Positions 1-12,254 are shown, numbered from the stretch's first letter. The stretch is DNA of 64,000 bases from Liquidambar formosana (GCA_039720395.1 CM077826.1:25624430-25688429), one strand, 5' to 3'. The notes: generated by a model not told the origin, from the letters alone. Numbers and translations: made by a program.

Positions 1-908
1 TGATGATGATGATAAGGAGAAGAAAGAGAACTGTGTTATATATAAAGAGAAGCAGAAAGCAGCTTTGTAAGCCTTATCGAAAAAGGACCTTGAATAGGTA
101 GGGCAGGAGGTAGGGGCCTGGTTCAGAATTTCCACAATTTGAAATTCTAGGGTTTATAAACAAGAGGAAATAGAGAAAGAGTGACTGAGAAGAGAGACGG
201 GAGAGAGTGAAATATGAGATGAGAGAGACGAGAGTGAGAGGAGAAAGGCAGAACTCAACGGTAAATGGAGGCAGAGATGAGAGAGAGAGAAACGAGAGTT
301 AGGGGAGAGTAAATTCTGCTGCAAATGGAGAGGGAGAGGAGTGTGAGGGATGAGTTGGGAATTTTCAAAAGAAGATTTGAGTCATAATTTGAGTATAAGG
401 TTGGAGAACTGCATATCAAAAACGAGGAATACCTCTTCATTTTTTTTCTTTTTTTGGAGGGGTGGGGAGATGCTCTAAGTAGTAAAAAAATAAATAAATA
501 ATAATTGGAGATGCTCTAAAGAGTTGGTTGAAGGAGATTGAAGGTATCTTGCAAATAGCATTCGGTCAAAAATTTGGTTGGGGGAGGTGGTGTTAGTTCT
601 TTAAAGGGCAAGTTACATTGAGACCCGCTTTACTATCTAATAATTATATATGCATTTTTTTATATTTTTGAAATTACAATGACATATTTATAAAATAAAA
701 TAAACTATAAAGAGATCGCCTCTTTCTAATAGTCATCCAGTAGTTCATTAAAAAAATATGTCATGCTCAATTTCTTTCAAAATATTTTAACTACTCTTAT
801 TAGATGACAACTCTAATATTAAATGCATATAACTCATTAGTCCAATAAATTCATCAAACACATTCAAAATCCCTTGTTTTTTTTTTTTTTCGATAAACAA
901 CTAAAAAA
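1..908. other. AT-rich intergenic DNA with GA-rich stretch
   Basis: I see no gene here. Positions 150-420 are purine-rich with imperfect repeats of GAGAGAGA and of a short unit containing GCAAATGGAG. The phrase GGAGATGCTCTAA occurs twice (466-520); it resembles the ends of small plant MITEs, but I could not define an element. Confidence 0.6.
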
Positions 909-2890
909 GATATATATGTGTGTGTCATTCTATTATTAAGTGCACTTGATGTAATTTTACATTTAGTGCAGTCCAAAATTCTTCCATACAACTCATATCT
1001 AGCCAACTAATCGTTAAATTAAATTTGATTTGTATGCTAGGTCATGCATGCCAAAAATCAAGTTGATATAAGGATAAGGTCCATGAAGTAGTAATTGGTA
1101 TTGATTAAAAAATATACGTTTAGATCGAATAGCAATCAATCTCATATCAACTTGATTTTTGGCATGGAACATTTACATGAGAATGCTATCTAATCCAACG
1201 GTTGGATTCACAAAATACAAATCACTACGTATATTTTTGGAGTGCACCTAATACTAACTAATAGGAAAAATTACAGATTGCCCCCTTCATCTTTGAGCGG
1301 AAATCACTTTTCATCCCTCATATTCAAAATCGGACAAACAACCCCTTCAAGTTTAAAAAATATTCATTTTACACTCTTCCGTCTAACCAACATTATGATT
1401 TTAACAGAAAAAGTCACATGCGTTGCACGTGACCAATATACTTCACAAATAAGACCAAAATACCCTTATCATTACAGTGTTACAGAGTTTGGGGGTATTC
1501 TGGGTTTTAAGCATAAGAATTTTTTTATAAAAAAAATACAAAATAAAATAAAAAGGAATATGTGTATTCATCAGGCCAAAAGAGGAGGCCGAAGGTACAG
1601 GTAACCCAAATCTGGGTTTTAGAACCCACCGTCACCGTCACCAGTTTCAACCCCCACCAAAACCCTAACTCCGACTCCCTCTCTGATGAAACCATCCCTG
1701 CCACACCGCCTCCCCCACGATCTCCCAATGTTGCCCCTTTCACACCAGCACACCAAAACCAAACCCAGAACCCATCGCCACCGATACCTGTTTCAGCCCC
1801 CACCGAAAACCCAATGCCACCCACCATCTCTGCCGTACCGTGTTTCAGCCCTCACCATCTCCCAATGCCACCCCCTTCCCCCTTCACACCACATACCAAA
1901 CCATGGAGGTAGTAGATCTCAGAAAACAACAAAAACCAAAATGGAAAAAAAAATTTTAAAAAAAAAAAAAATCGAAGGACAAGAAAGGAAGAAGCAGCAG
2001 CGACGGACTAGCACTCGTGCCGGCAAGGCGTTGACCCACCACCTTCCTCACCACCACTCCTTGCCGTCAAACCCAATTTCGTCGAACCCCCACCACCTAG
2101 TCACTTCGCCACCTAACCCCCTTCCTCATTTGACTAAGACCCTATTTTATCAAACCCAAAACCCAGATCAGTGAACCAAAACCCCCCTTTTGCCGTTGAC
2201 AACTCTCTTATCCTCAGATCCGGTGACCACTGTGTGGAGTGGAGATGGGGTCAAAACTTGACGGCTTGCCTTGTTGGATCGAAGAGCTAGCCCTATGCCC
2301 CCAAGTCGCCACAATCAACGGCTTCCCATCGATTTGCAATCGAGATGGGTTCAAATCTCATTCTAAGAACGTGGTTTTAAAACTCACAGGAGAGAGAGAG
2401 AAATGAGAGGGAGGGGGGGTCAGATTCAATCAGGAAAAAAAAAAGAAGGCAGAAGAGGGGTTCGCCGGAAGCTCATGGTGGCAGTGGTGGTTTGGGTTTC
2501 TTGGTTGGGTGGTATTAGGGTTTGGAGGTGACGAGTTGCCGCTGCAACTCCGGCGAGTTTTCTGTGGGAGTAAACTCCGATCACCTGCTCCATGGTAAGG
2601 ATCTAGAAGCTTCTCAAGGAAGCTTTTTGTTTGTGTAAAATATAGTGAGGGTAAAGATGTAATTTTGCATCTTTAGATGAAAATGTCTTAGGGATATAAT
2701 AGTCATTTCACAGATTTCGTTAATATATGGTGTAAATCCAAATAACATTTTTGAAACTTGAGGGGTTATTTGTTCAATTTTGAAGATGAGGGGTGAAAAG
2801 TGATTTCCGCTCAAAGATGAGGAGGGTAATCTGTAATTTTCCCTAACTAATATCATGTGCACTTGATAATAGAAGGATTGTGTGTATATA
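909..2890. mobile_element. Foldback/MITE-like element split by a MULE
   Basis: The left end (around 918-950, TTCTATTATTAAGTGCACTTGAT-like) reappears inverted at 2850-2885 (ATCATGTGCACTTGATAATAGAA-like). Inside the left part, a further inverted pair built on GCCAAAAATCAAGTTGATAT lies near 1050-1071 and 1142-1166. Removing the Mutator-like insertion at 1264-2843 leaves roughly 400 bp of highly palindromic DNA. A related palindromic family with the same 'TCTAATCCAACGGTTGG' phrase is at 51.7-52.2 kb. Superfamily unknown; no clear TSD was resolved. Confidence 0.55.
1264..2843. mobile_element. Non-autonomous Mutator-like element (MULE), possible Pack-MULE
   Basis: The element is bounded by a perfect 9-bp duplication TAACTAATA at 1255-1263 and 2844-2852, the TSD length typical of Mutator. 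Terminal inverted repeats of about 115 bp or more start GGAAAAATTACAGATT on the left and, read inverted, GGGAAAATTACAGATT on the right. They share the phrase TTTGAGCGGAAATCACTTTT. The interior (about 1580-2600) is noticeably GC-richer, with proline-rich reading frames and no transposase, which suggests captured host sequence. The source gene was not recognised. Confidence 0.85.
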
Positions 2891-3055
2891 TATATATATA
2901 TAAAGCTTAAATTTTTTGTCCTACTAATATGGCAGCCATAAAATTTGCCTATTAGAGACAATTATTTACTTAATTAAACTTATAATTGATTTGCCAAAGA
3001 AATAATAAATAAATTGATTTGCGAAATTGTCACCTCAATTGAGTAAGTAGATTTA
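2891..3055. other. AT-rich spacer
   Basis: Low-complexity AT-rich DNA between two transposons; nothing else is visible. Confidence 0.5.
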
Positions 3056-4132
3056 AGCCCTATTTAGCTAAGCTTTTTGATGGTCTAAAATCACTTTTGA
3101 AGCTTAAAATCACTTTTGGTTTTGTTTGGTAGTCTAAATCATAATCACTTCTAAGCTCAAAAAGTGATTCTATAATAAATAGACTGCCCTCAGCTTTTAA
3201 TCAAATGCTGGTGTCAGCTTTTGCAAAGGATTTTAATAACTTTTCATATTTCTAAAACTACAGTTAATACTTGAGTATGGAAATAATTTTTTCCACCCAT
3301 ATCTTTTAACAAAACGATAATAGCCTCATCTTAGACCCAAGTCCTCTTCTCTCCTGCGGCTATGCTCCTCTCTCTTGCCGGCATCAATTTCTTAGTAACT
3401 TTAACCAACTTGGACCCATAGGATCCTAACTTAAACTTTAAATCTTTTTTTTCTCCCTTCATACATTCATTGATTTATACTTGATGGAATTTTTTCAAGA
3501 ATTGATTCCATAAAATTTGGATTTGTAATAATTTAAAAAAAAAAAAAATCAATCCATGCTCTCTCTTTTTTTTCCTTTGTTTTAAGCAAGAAAAGGAAAA
3601 AAATAAAGAAAAAAAGAAAGAAATAAATAAATAAAAGAGAGAAAAAAAAAAGAAAAAAAGACGTAATTAAAATCCCTAATAATACACCTTTGTGGGGCTG
3701 GTCAAGTAGTTAAGTCTTGTGTGTTTTTCAAAGATTATCGTTTTAATGCCTCGCCACTCTTATTGTTTTTTATGGTTATGGGACGCCTTACCTAGGCCAT
3801 TAGGGAATAGTCTGAACTCAAATTTCAATAAGAGTACGGCTTAGGATATTCCCAATCATTAATATTTTTTTTAAAAAAAAATACTATTAATACCAAATAG
3901 AGCCAAAAAATAAATAAATAATCATTTATTATAAGGACAGTGCAGTCAATTTAAGGGTATAACAATAACAACAAATGTTCTTCCTAAACAGACAAAAAAT
4001 CACTTTCAACTTCTAACAGCACTTTTGAATACAGTTTCCAAACAGAGACCGATTCTCATCTGCTACTTGCAACTTCTAATTCTCTTCTACTTCTTCCTAA
4101 AAGCAAAAGTTACAGTTTTCCCAAATAGGGCC
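3056..4132. mobile_element. PIF/Harbinger-like non-autonomous element
   Basis: The left end AGCCCTATTTAGC and the inverted right end GGCCCTATTTGGG are flanked by TTA at 3053-3055 and 4133-4135. A 3-bp TWA duplication with a GGCCCTRTTTGG-type terminus is characteristic of PIF/Harbinger (Tourist-type) elements. Subterminal regions are rich in copies of AATCACTTTT and AACTTCTAA. There is no transposase ORF. The A-rich middle (about 3530-3900) may hide a nested retroposon, but none could be delimited. Confidence 0.7.
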
Positions 4133-4924
4133 TTAGGCAAAAAATAAAAGGGCTATGTAGCATTGTTCATATAGAAAGAAATGAAAACAATAATTACATA
4201 AGGACGAAAAGAAAAAGAAGGAAAAATAAAATATGGGGTGAAAATAAAATTAAATGAGGACAAAATAAGGAAATTTGTAAAAGGAAAAAAAGGTGAAAAC
4301 ACAAATATTTATAAATGAGGTAATAAATCTAGAGGGCCAAAAAGATTTTGAGACGGGCTAAATTTACGTTTAATAAAAAAAATATAGGTGTAAATTAAAT
4401 TGAAAAAGATTTTGAGACGGGCTAAATTTAGGTGGGCAAACTAACCACCCCAAGCCTTGTTGGCTTCACCCTCGGTTGCATACTTGCATGTAATGGAGGA
4501 AATAAGTTAGAGAGAGCTCTAGTCATCTAAGAAGATTAAGGTGTATTTTATATATAAAGACATTTGCTTCATTTTATGAGTTTTGTTAACACCATTCAGT
4601 CGACCACTCTTATAGGAGTGATAATGTAATTTTACAAACGAGAAGCGGTGCATCCATAATTGTCAGGAACGAAAAGGGTATTAACATTATTTACCCTTCT
4701 TTAAAAAGGAGAATTGTGGATTTTACAAAAAATAAAAAATAAAAATTTAGAGGGTGGAAAAAAAAATAAAGGGGTTTTTTAATTTAAAAAATTAGAAGGG
4801 GACAAACCTATAATTTCAAAATAAAAGATAAAAAAATCAAAGATATAAAATGTAATATAAAATATATATTGGGATGAGACAATTGCCTTATGACGTAAGA
4901 GTAAGTCTTCAGTATAACTATGAT
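4133..4924. other. Purine-rich intergenic DNA
   Basis: AT- and purine-rich sequence with no convincing ORF. The phrase AAAGATTTTGAGACGGGCTAAATTTA is partly repeated around 4340 and 4400. Nothing else is recognisable. Confidence 0.5.
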
Positions 4925-5098
4925 GGGTAATGTTAGGTAGCCCCACACTTTTACCCTACACTTTGCCCTACCAATGTATTTGAGAATTTGAGAGGGTAAG
5001 GTTGTGGGACCTACTGATATGATTACAACCCTTACCCTCCCAAAGACACTGATAGGGCAAAGTGTAGGGCAAAAGTATAGGGCAAAGTAGTATTATCC
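4925..5098. mobile_element. 174-bp foldback MITE with 9-bp TSD (Mutator-like)
   Basis: Ends GGGTAATG and, inverted, GGATAATA lead into long imperfect inverted repeats sharing TACACTTTGCCCTA. Flanks AACTATGAT (4916-4924) and AACTTTGAT (5099-5107) form a 9-bp duplication with one mismatch. Non-coding; size and structure fit a Mutator-derived MITE. Confidence 0.7.
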
Positions 5099-5356
5099 AA
5101 CTTTGATATAGCCACGTTGTATCATAAGTCAGAATGTGTCTACACTGTGATTAGGTATCAAGATGCCAATGAAAGTGGAGCAAAATAAGAATGACTAAGC
5201 CTGACAAAATAGGAATGTCCTAACATTGCACTTTACTCTATTTCCATTAGCTTATAATATCACATCAAACATATCACAATTACATATAAGTTTTTCTACT
5301 GGAGATATACATGGCTTCACTATATCTTTATAATTTTATCAAATGTCTTTGAAGAC

Positions 5357-6579
5357 TAGGGTTGGCAATTTATACCCAAACCCATGAACCAGCCAAAATC
5401 TGCCCAAATTAAATGGGTGCAGATGGGTGATTTTATTAATTGGGTTGTAAATGGGTGCCCATAATAACCCAACTAATAATTGGGTCTAATCGGGTTGGTA
5501 TAAAAAAAATTTGGGTGCGAATAAAACCCGATAGGCTACAACACTGATTTAAGCATGGTAAAGGGGCCAAAAAATAAAATTTTGCCCCAAAAATATATAC
5601 ATATACAGGCAACACAAACGCATGGAGAAAAAAGGAAAAAGAAAATTACCAAAAAGGGCTTAACCTTCACCCATCCCCTTTTGCGCACCCCTCCTCACCG
5701 GTTACTCTCTCTGGCACCCCACCCCACCGGCGACGGCGAGCACCGCACCCCTCTTCTTCCTTCCTCCTCTTCCCTCTTCTTCTCTTCTTCCATTTTTTTT
5801 TTCCCAGAACCCCTTTCCCGTACCCTTCTCTCGTTGACGGCCAGCATTGTCGACGGCACGCAAGCATTCCTTTTCTTCCTTCCTCCTCTTCCCTCTTCTT
5901 CTTTGCTGTTTTTTTTTTTTTCTTTCCTTCCTAGAACCCCTCTCCCGTACCCCTCGCCGGAAAAAATGAAGGTTTTGAAAACAAAACCTCCCTCGCCGGA
6001 ACCCCGCACCCCTCTTCTTCCTTCCTCCTCTTCCTTCTTCTTCTCTGCTTTTTTTTTTTTTAATTTTTAATTTCCTTCCCAGATCTGACCTCCCTTGCCG
6101 GAAAAAATGGAGGTTTTGAAAAAAAAAACCCTCCCTTGCCGGAAAACACACAGATCTGACCAGTAGAGGAAGAAAAAAACGAAATAAAGAAAGAAAGAAG
6201 AGGAAAAGAAGAGAGAAGAGGACGTCACCGTCGCCGGTCTTCGCCTTCCTCGCTGTCGCCGGATTGGGGCTGTTGTGTGGGGGAGTGGGGTGGGTGAGAA
6301 GGGTTAGGGTTATTTTAGTATTTGAGAGGGGTGGGTGTGTAAATTTGGGGGTTGGGAAATAAGGTGGGCAACTTAGAGGATTGGGGGTTGCAATAGCTGC
6401 TCCCTATTATATGCTTAAAATGGGTGAGTTTGGGTTTTAACCTATAATAAATGGGTGAGATTGGGTTTTGCTTAAATGGGTTATCATGTAAATGGGTTGG
6501 GTTGGGTTGGGTTGGGTTTGGGTGATATTTTGCCTACACCCATTTAAACCCACCCAAACCCACCCAATTGCCATGCCTA
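5357..6579. mobile_element. hAT-like non-autonomous element with internal repeats
   Basis: Twelve-base ends TAGGGTTGGCAA and, inverted, TAGGCATGGCAA match the TAGGGATGGCAA-type termini of plant hAT elements. Flanks TTGAAGAC and CTGAAGAT agree at 6 of 8 bases, a decayed 8-bp TSD. Subterminal DNA is full of AAATGGGT/GGGTT. The middle has three diverged copies of a pyrimidine-rich block (about 5743-5833, 5867-5960, 6005-6100) followed by a CTCGCCGG/TTGCCGG motif. No transposase is present; apparent ORFs on both strands are low-complexity products of the block. Confidence 0.72.
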
Positions 6580-6930
6580 CTGAAGATGAAGCGCAATTAT
6601 GGCACAATGCAATATGCATCTCGCTTTAGTCAATCGGTAGGTTTTGCCTTATGCGCGTGACCGATTTAGTGTATTTTGGAAATAGTAAGGGTAAATATCT
6701 AAAATATCACAATTTTCTTATGGCCTTTGTGGGGTGAAAATTTCTTTTCCTATTCATCTATGTCACTTGCAATGCAATCTAATACTTTCTTCGTATTACC
6801 TCTTTGATTTTCACATTCTTAATTTTTTTCCTTTTTTCTCAATCCAAAACCATTTCCAAAATTCAATGGTAGGACATGTTTAGGAACTTCAAAAACTAGA
6901 TCAAACTTGTCCAGTCCATAATTGTTATCT

Positions 6931-7430
6931 GGTTTCTAAATAAACCAACTCACTGGTTGGTTTGAAAAAAACTATGTTTATGCCTTATTTTAGATTTACC
7001 AATCAGTGTGAAATCAAAACTGCCAGACTTATCCTTAACTAGTTAGGTTTTCTGGTTTGTCAAACAACCTTGTAGTTTTTAAGCCTACCACCAGTTTCAA
7101 CTTTCAACATCCTTAGCCTCTCTCGATGGCTGGTTCACCATCTGAGATGTCTGGGAAGAGAGAAAGCCAGCCTTGGCCAGTAATATGCTATGTTGCTGTA
7201 CTATTGCTGTTTCTTGTCATCTCCTTGTCAATTATTTTGAGCTTTATTTAAGAATTTGTCTGCTAACATAAACCAACTCATAGTTAGTTTGAAAAAAACT
7301 ATATTTATACCTTATTTTCATGACAAAGCTGAACTGTATAGTAGGAAAAAGAGACTTACCAAACAATATGAAATCAAAACTAGCCAAATTAATCCTCACT
7401 TAGTCAGGTTTTCAGGTTTGCCAAACAGCC
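6931..7430. repeat. Diverged direct repeat, two copies
   Basis: A block of about 140-160 bp at 6931-7070 recurs in the same orientation at 7269-7430. Shared phrases include TAAACCAACTCA, GTTTGAAAAAAACTAT and TATGAAATCAAAACT/TGTGAAATCAAAACT. The second copy carries about 25 extra bases. The end AAACAGCCCCTAAGG resembles a PIF-type terminus, but no complete element was found. Confidence 0.6.
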
Positions 7431-7917
7431 CCTAAGGTCATCCTCTTGTCTAATAGTATTTGAATTTTATGACTCATTGCTGAGCTGACTTTAATTTTTA
7501 GTAATGAAAGCTTATTCTCTATATAATTAAGTATTTAGAACTGCAATCAACTTGTAGGAGACATAAACAAAAATTTGTGCAAGAATTTTTGACTCACTGA
7601 TTGAATGCTTACAAGTCCGTCGTATAAATTTAAATATAGGTGGACTGTGTATTTCAGTTTGAAACCCAACCCTGAAAGAATAATCCTGGTGCCTGAGCTT
7701 TCTTACTATATTTCTGGCATGCATATGTATGTTGCAAACATGGTGAGATGAAACCCAGAAATCCAAGGACCTGTGGAAGATTTGTTTTATTCTATGGCAC
7801 ATTCGGTGTACATATGTGATCCTTATTTGGCCTTGTTGCACCACATTGGCTGCAATGTGCAAATTCCAACCCATAATAGAATACAAGCAGAGGTAGTTGT
7901 TTCAATTCATTATCTGG

Positions 7918-7920
<3 letters not shown>

Positions 7921-7958
<38 letters not shown>
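7921..7958. repeat. (GA)n microsatellite
   Basis: Nineteen uninterrupted GA dinucleotides. Confidence 0.98.
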
Positions 7959-7961
<3 letters not shown>

Positions 7962-8029
7962 CATTTATACATATAGGGAAAAGATATCCTGCTTGGGAAA
8001 AATACTTGTAAGGAGCATATAAAACAACT

Positions 8030-8180
8030 GGAGAATTTTAGATTGGTCAGGCTACAGGGCAAATAATTACAGTTCAATAGAAATTACTACTAACTTCCTA
8101 GTAAATGACTACTAACTTAACTAAGAATGACTACCCACTGTAATTATTTACCCCTAGCCCAACCAATCTGTAATTCCCCC
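8030..8180. mobile_element. MITE, same family as the 62.3-kb copy
   Basis: The right end (inverted GGGGGAATTACAGATTGG) and interior phrases AATTACAGTTCAATAG and ACTACTAAC match the element at 62307-62477. The left end GGAGAATTTTAGATTGG is degenerate. Flanking AAAACAACT and AACAACAAA are only loosely similar, so the TSD has decayed or the left edge is off by a few bases. Confidence 0.6.
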
Positions 8181-9056
8181 AACAACAAAACGATCAAAAC
8201 ATAACAAATCAAAAGGACAAAACCATTATATTAAAATTCATCAAACAAGCTGTAGAAGTCACAACCCGAAACCATAGTTTAGAGACCTTGCTGCCATCTC
8301 TGAAATAAAGCTGATGCAGTTTGAACCATATACTGATCCCACAGCCTCTGATAAGTGCATAACCATCCTCTGTAACAAGTAATTCAAATACCAATTTAAG
8401 AATCAAGAAGAGTTGGCATAAGAACATAATGTTTTGGAACTTGCTAGAAACTGTTCTAAAAATGGTGGCCCAATATGGGAATAGGTGCGTAAATGGCTCA
8501 AAGTTTGAACAAGAATGCAATAACTGATGGTCTGATTTTGAATCCTTTTGTTTTAAAATTAAATTCTAAAAAATGCTTACATATTGTTAACATGGTTCAG
8601 AAGGATCAGATAGGCAACCAGAATCTGTCATATATCAGATCAAACAGATGTTCAGCTCATTAAAAGGATCATGCTCCATGAATCCTTTTGCATATCCAAC
8701 TGAACAGATAGATTTGGATTCCAATTCAGTTCACAATTAGTTCCATTGACAATTTGAAAGGCCTACCACGGAGAACTCAATTTAAACTCTTTAGTCAAAA
8801 CCAGTGATCTGGGAAATATATATAAATATATATATAGAGCGATGATCACTTGCGGGACGGTCCTGCATATCATGCAGGAATCAGGACCGAGCAAAGTCTT
8901 ATATATATATATATATAATAACAAACAGCTAATTGAATATATCCATACATGGATGCCATGCCATATGTGATAGGGGGAAGATGTACCTCATGTACCTTAC
9001 GATCAAAAAACAGAAGTTTAGAAAATGTCATGCTGAAACAAACATAATTTCACATA
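8181..9056. other. Region downstream of NMD3
   Basis: This lies 3' of NMD3 (minus strand) and may include its 3' UTR. It contains TA repeats near 8818-8836 and 8898-8918 and a small palindrome CCTGCATATCATGCAGG at 8863-8879. No coding sequence was recognised. Confidence 0.4.
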
Positions 9057-10591
9057 TCACTCCCTCATGCTCTCATCCCCATCTTCCTCATCAGTTAGAT
9101 CAAGATCAGCAAGCAACTCTTCCAGTGGCACTGAAGGAACATCCTCCCCATCAATCATGGACACCATCTCTGATGGCAGGTATTCTTTATTGCGGTATAA
9201 CGATATATTAAACCTCATATCAGGATTCTCCTCCAAATCTCTCAAGAACTGTTCATACTCAGAGTTCATCTTCTCTTGTTCAATTCTAGGTCTAGAGTCA
9301 TCAACTTCCATGTTAAGGGATTTAAGTTTCCATGAACGAGGCTTCCCATGCTTCCTCTGGTGCTTCTCTTCATAGCTCTTCCTTATCAAAATAGCATCCG
9401 GAAGGGCAAGACCTTTGTACTTGTCCATTTCAATATCATTGCTGTTCGCCCCATATAAGTCATAACCAAGAGCAAAATCCCCAGGATTCAAAAGATGACC
9501 CAGATGTGTTCTAATAGAGAATATTATGTCATTCTTCCCAAAATCTGATGCACGAGCCACTTGAGCATCAGCTAATGTGTACAGTTGATCCACTGACATT
9601 AACTTCAAAAGACACAATCTCCACATCTAATACAATATATTCCACAAGCTGCCTACTAGATAGCAGAGATCTAAAAGGTACCCTCCAATACTGGTCAGCA
9701 TCCAAGAAACAGTTCCTTAGAGTAAATGGATCCAGTAAAGCGATGCTGTTGCTCACTTTAGTGCAAACAACAAGAGGACCGAGATTTCCCAAACTAACTG
9801 CAACTTTTGGGGGGAGACAAATCAGATCCTCGCGGCAAATTGGACAAATCTCAACAGAGAAAGTGTACTTGTAGTTATAGTTATTACTCTTAGGATCATG
9901 GGACACAAGTTGTTTGTCATTGCGACTCTTTATTGGAGAAACTTTACCCACAAACTCTACAAATTTCAGCCCATGACTCCGATTAGCAAAGAAAAAATCA
10001 ATGCCCTGAGCCATCTGCTTAATTCTTATGGCATGTGCAGCAGCATCATGCTTAAGTATAAGCTGCTCCAAATAAAAGAAAGTTCGCCTGTGAGATACGT
10101 GCTGCCGGAGTTGAACAGAAGCCACCCACTGGTCAGGGTTGGCCTGTACTCTTGAACAAGATTCGCACATGTGGTCTTGCAGAACATACTCAACAATATA
10201 AGCTTGTTCAAGTATTGCACCATTAAGAACCTCTTTCTGAACTCTTAGCTTGACCTTGATCCTCTTGGAGTGAGGTTCAGTCCAAATAAATTCCGCATGT
10301 ACTAACCTAACTCTATTCAAATTCTTCAGTCTCTTCACACAAAATGTCAACAACTCCTTTGATTCCAGTTGAGCTTTAATCCACGTTCTTGGTGGCTGCA
10401 AGTAGCTATCACACTCAGGGCAATGCATAATGATAACATGCTTCTGTAAACCAGTCTGTGATGTCGACTTCAGAACGTAGGCAGTTAACACACATATTGG
10501 CAGCGTTTGGAGCCATTGGGATACCGCACTTGCAACAAAAAACACTACCAATAGTCTGATGTACTGTGAACATACCCGCTTCTCCGGCCAT
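9057..10591 (-). CDS. NMD3: NMD3, 60S ribosomal subunit nuclear-export adapter (two frame breaks)
   Basis: NMD3 binds pre-60S ribosomal subunits in the nucleus and carries a leucine-rich export signal for CRM1/exportin-1. The reading is unmistakable across three segments. N-terminal residues from MAGEAGMF (10591) include the CxCG and CVNC zinc motifs. The long middle segment contains CPECDSYL, CESCSR, WVASVQLRQHVSHRRTFF and CPICREDL. The C-terminal segment contains THLGHLLNPGDFALGYDLYG, GKPRSWKLK and an acidic tail ending DESMRE at the 9057-9059 stop. The first break is near 10453 (one extra base after the EVDIT segment), the second near 9575 (one extra base, or two missing). Allowing for both, the length is about 510 residues, normal for plant NMD3. 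No introns interrupt the CDS. Conservation elsewhere is high, so the breaks are either recent inactivation or base-call/assembly errors. MAGEAG is preferred over the MISPSDM six codons upstream because it matches the family start. Confidence 0.9.
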
Positions 10592-12254
10592 GTCTGATGG
10601 AGAAATCATGATAGAGAAAAGGACTGTAAGAAGGAGGAATTAGATATATTATATAACCGCAATGCAAAAAGAAACTGAAATAGGACAAGGGTAAGGAGAA
10701 AGACCAAAACTCAGGAACCTTACCTTTTGTTCTCTAAAAAACAGGAGTCGACTCAAAAGAACAATTCCCCTCCTATTCAATCTCCTGCTGACAATCAAAA
10801 TGCACATGGTTTGCGGAATTGAAATATATGGAATGAAAAGAACGTCAGGCTAGACTTGAAATTTAAACAAATCTTTCAAGTAATTCAGATGTTATCACTT
10901 AATACAAATGCACAAATTAATGATGACTAAATAAAATACCAAAAAAGCAAAGAATATTAGATGCCGATGTTAATGGATTTGGCTATCAAAGATAATGTGC
11001 TTTGGGACATGGAAATATAGACAAGGGATGTACATCCAAACACAAAATACTTGCCATGTCCACATCATTTCATGTCACAACTACCCTTCTAATATACAAA
11101 GCAAGAGCACTAAGGTTGCATTTGGATGCGTTGTCATTTTTTTTTTTAAATAAAAATTTAAAAATAAAAGACAGAAACAACTCTATTTTCTCTGCTTCCA
11201 AATTCTTTGAAACAGGAAACTCATTTGGCATTACTATCTGTTACATATTTTGAATGGTTTTTTGGTAAATAAACACAAACACATGATATTGCAAATTTTT
11301 TGGTAAATAATTTATATAGGAAAAACACAAACGCATGATATTGCAGAAATAATATTTTTAGTAAATAATTTCTTAACACAAGCTATTGTTTTCTTAAACC
11401 ATAGGCAACAATAAGTTCTCACACACCACAAGCTAATATCCAAACATATTGATTATACTGCAGAATAACAATCACAAAAATTAATTTATGACACAAGGAC
11501 TATGATTGATTTGCTGCTCACATATCCCAGGCAATTCAATCTTTGAGATATGCCGTAGTTAGTAGCCCTTAGAAATTCCTATTGAGAGTGATAGACATTG
11601 TCAATTTCTCTTCACCATTAAAAAATCATAGGAAATGGTATCTATTGCATTCATCAAAACCTAGCAAGTTCCTCATAGAAATTCTTAAAACTATAGCGAA
11701 GTAAAAAAGATATAATAAAATCTCCTAAAAGGTGATAGAGTTCATAAAAATTGGACAAGCCTGGAAGAGAAATGGATATAATAGCATATTTGCAAGAGAC
11801 AAATGACATCCTCATGAACTCAAAGACATAAACAGGATACTAAAAGTAGATTTTCGTTTTCTACTATCAAATTACTCTCCAATTCACCAGATGTTCAACT
11901 ATGTTTGCATTTCCCAAAATGCAGAACATATCTTGACAAAATCTCAAACACAAAAAATAAATAATACAATATTTCCACAAAACAGCAATTCATTTAGAAA
12001 CACAAAGGAACCGAACTGAAGTGAGAAGAAATTAGCATATCTAAAAACAGTTCCAGATATCAAGAAAATTGAAAATGAAATAAAATCCCGATCTAATTAC
12101 GACATTAATAGGCTGATTAATTAACAAAAAATATTAACTCAAATAAAATTTGATCATCAAGACTCAAAAGTCAAAAATCATTCAACAACCGTCATAGTGG
12201 ATGAAGATTCTCTTTTTCTGTTTAAGAGCTATAAAATGCCAGTTATTTTACATC

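Larger units (their letters stand above)
6580..8029. other. Intergenic DNA without a gene
   Basis: No supported coding sequence. Apart from the direct repeat and GA microsatellite listed separately, nothing was recognised. Confidence 0.5.

Noticed and set aside
3691..3870. Possible SINE inside the PIF/Harbinger-like element
   Set aside because: GGTCAAGTAGTTAAGT resembles an A box, but no B box, tail or TSD could be defined.
5555..6151. Overlapping ORFs of 100-170 residues on both strands
   Set aside because: Products of the repeated pyrimidine-rich blocks in the hAT-like element; composition is biased and no family is recognisable.
6495..6520. Telomere-like GGGTT repeats
   Set aside because: The unit is GGGTT/AAATGGGT and belongs to the hAT subterminal repeats; it is not the plant telomere TTTAGGG array.
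9067..9874. Plus-strand ORFs of about 100 residues over NMD3
   Set aside because: They are antisense shadows of the conserved NMD3 coding sequence.
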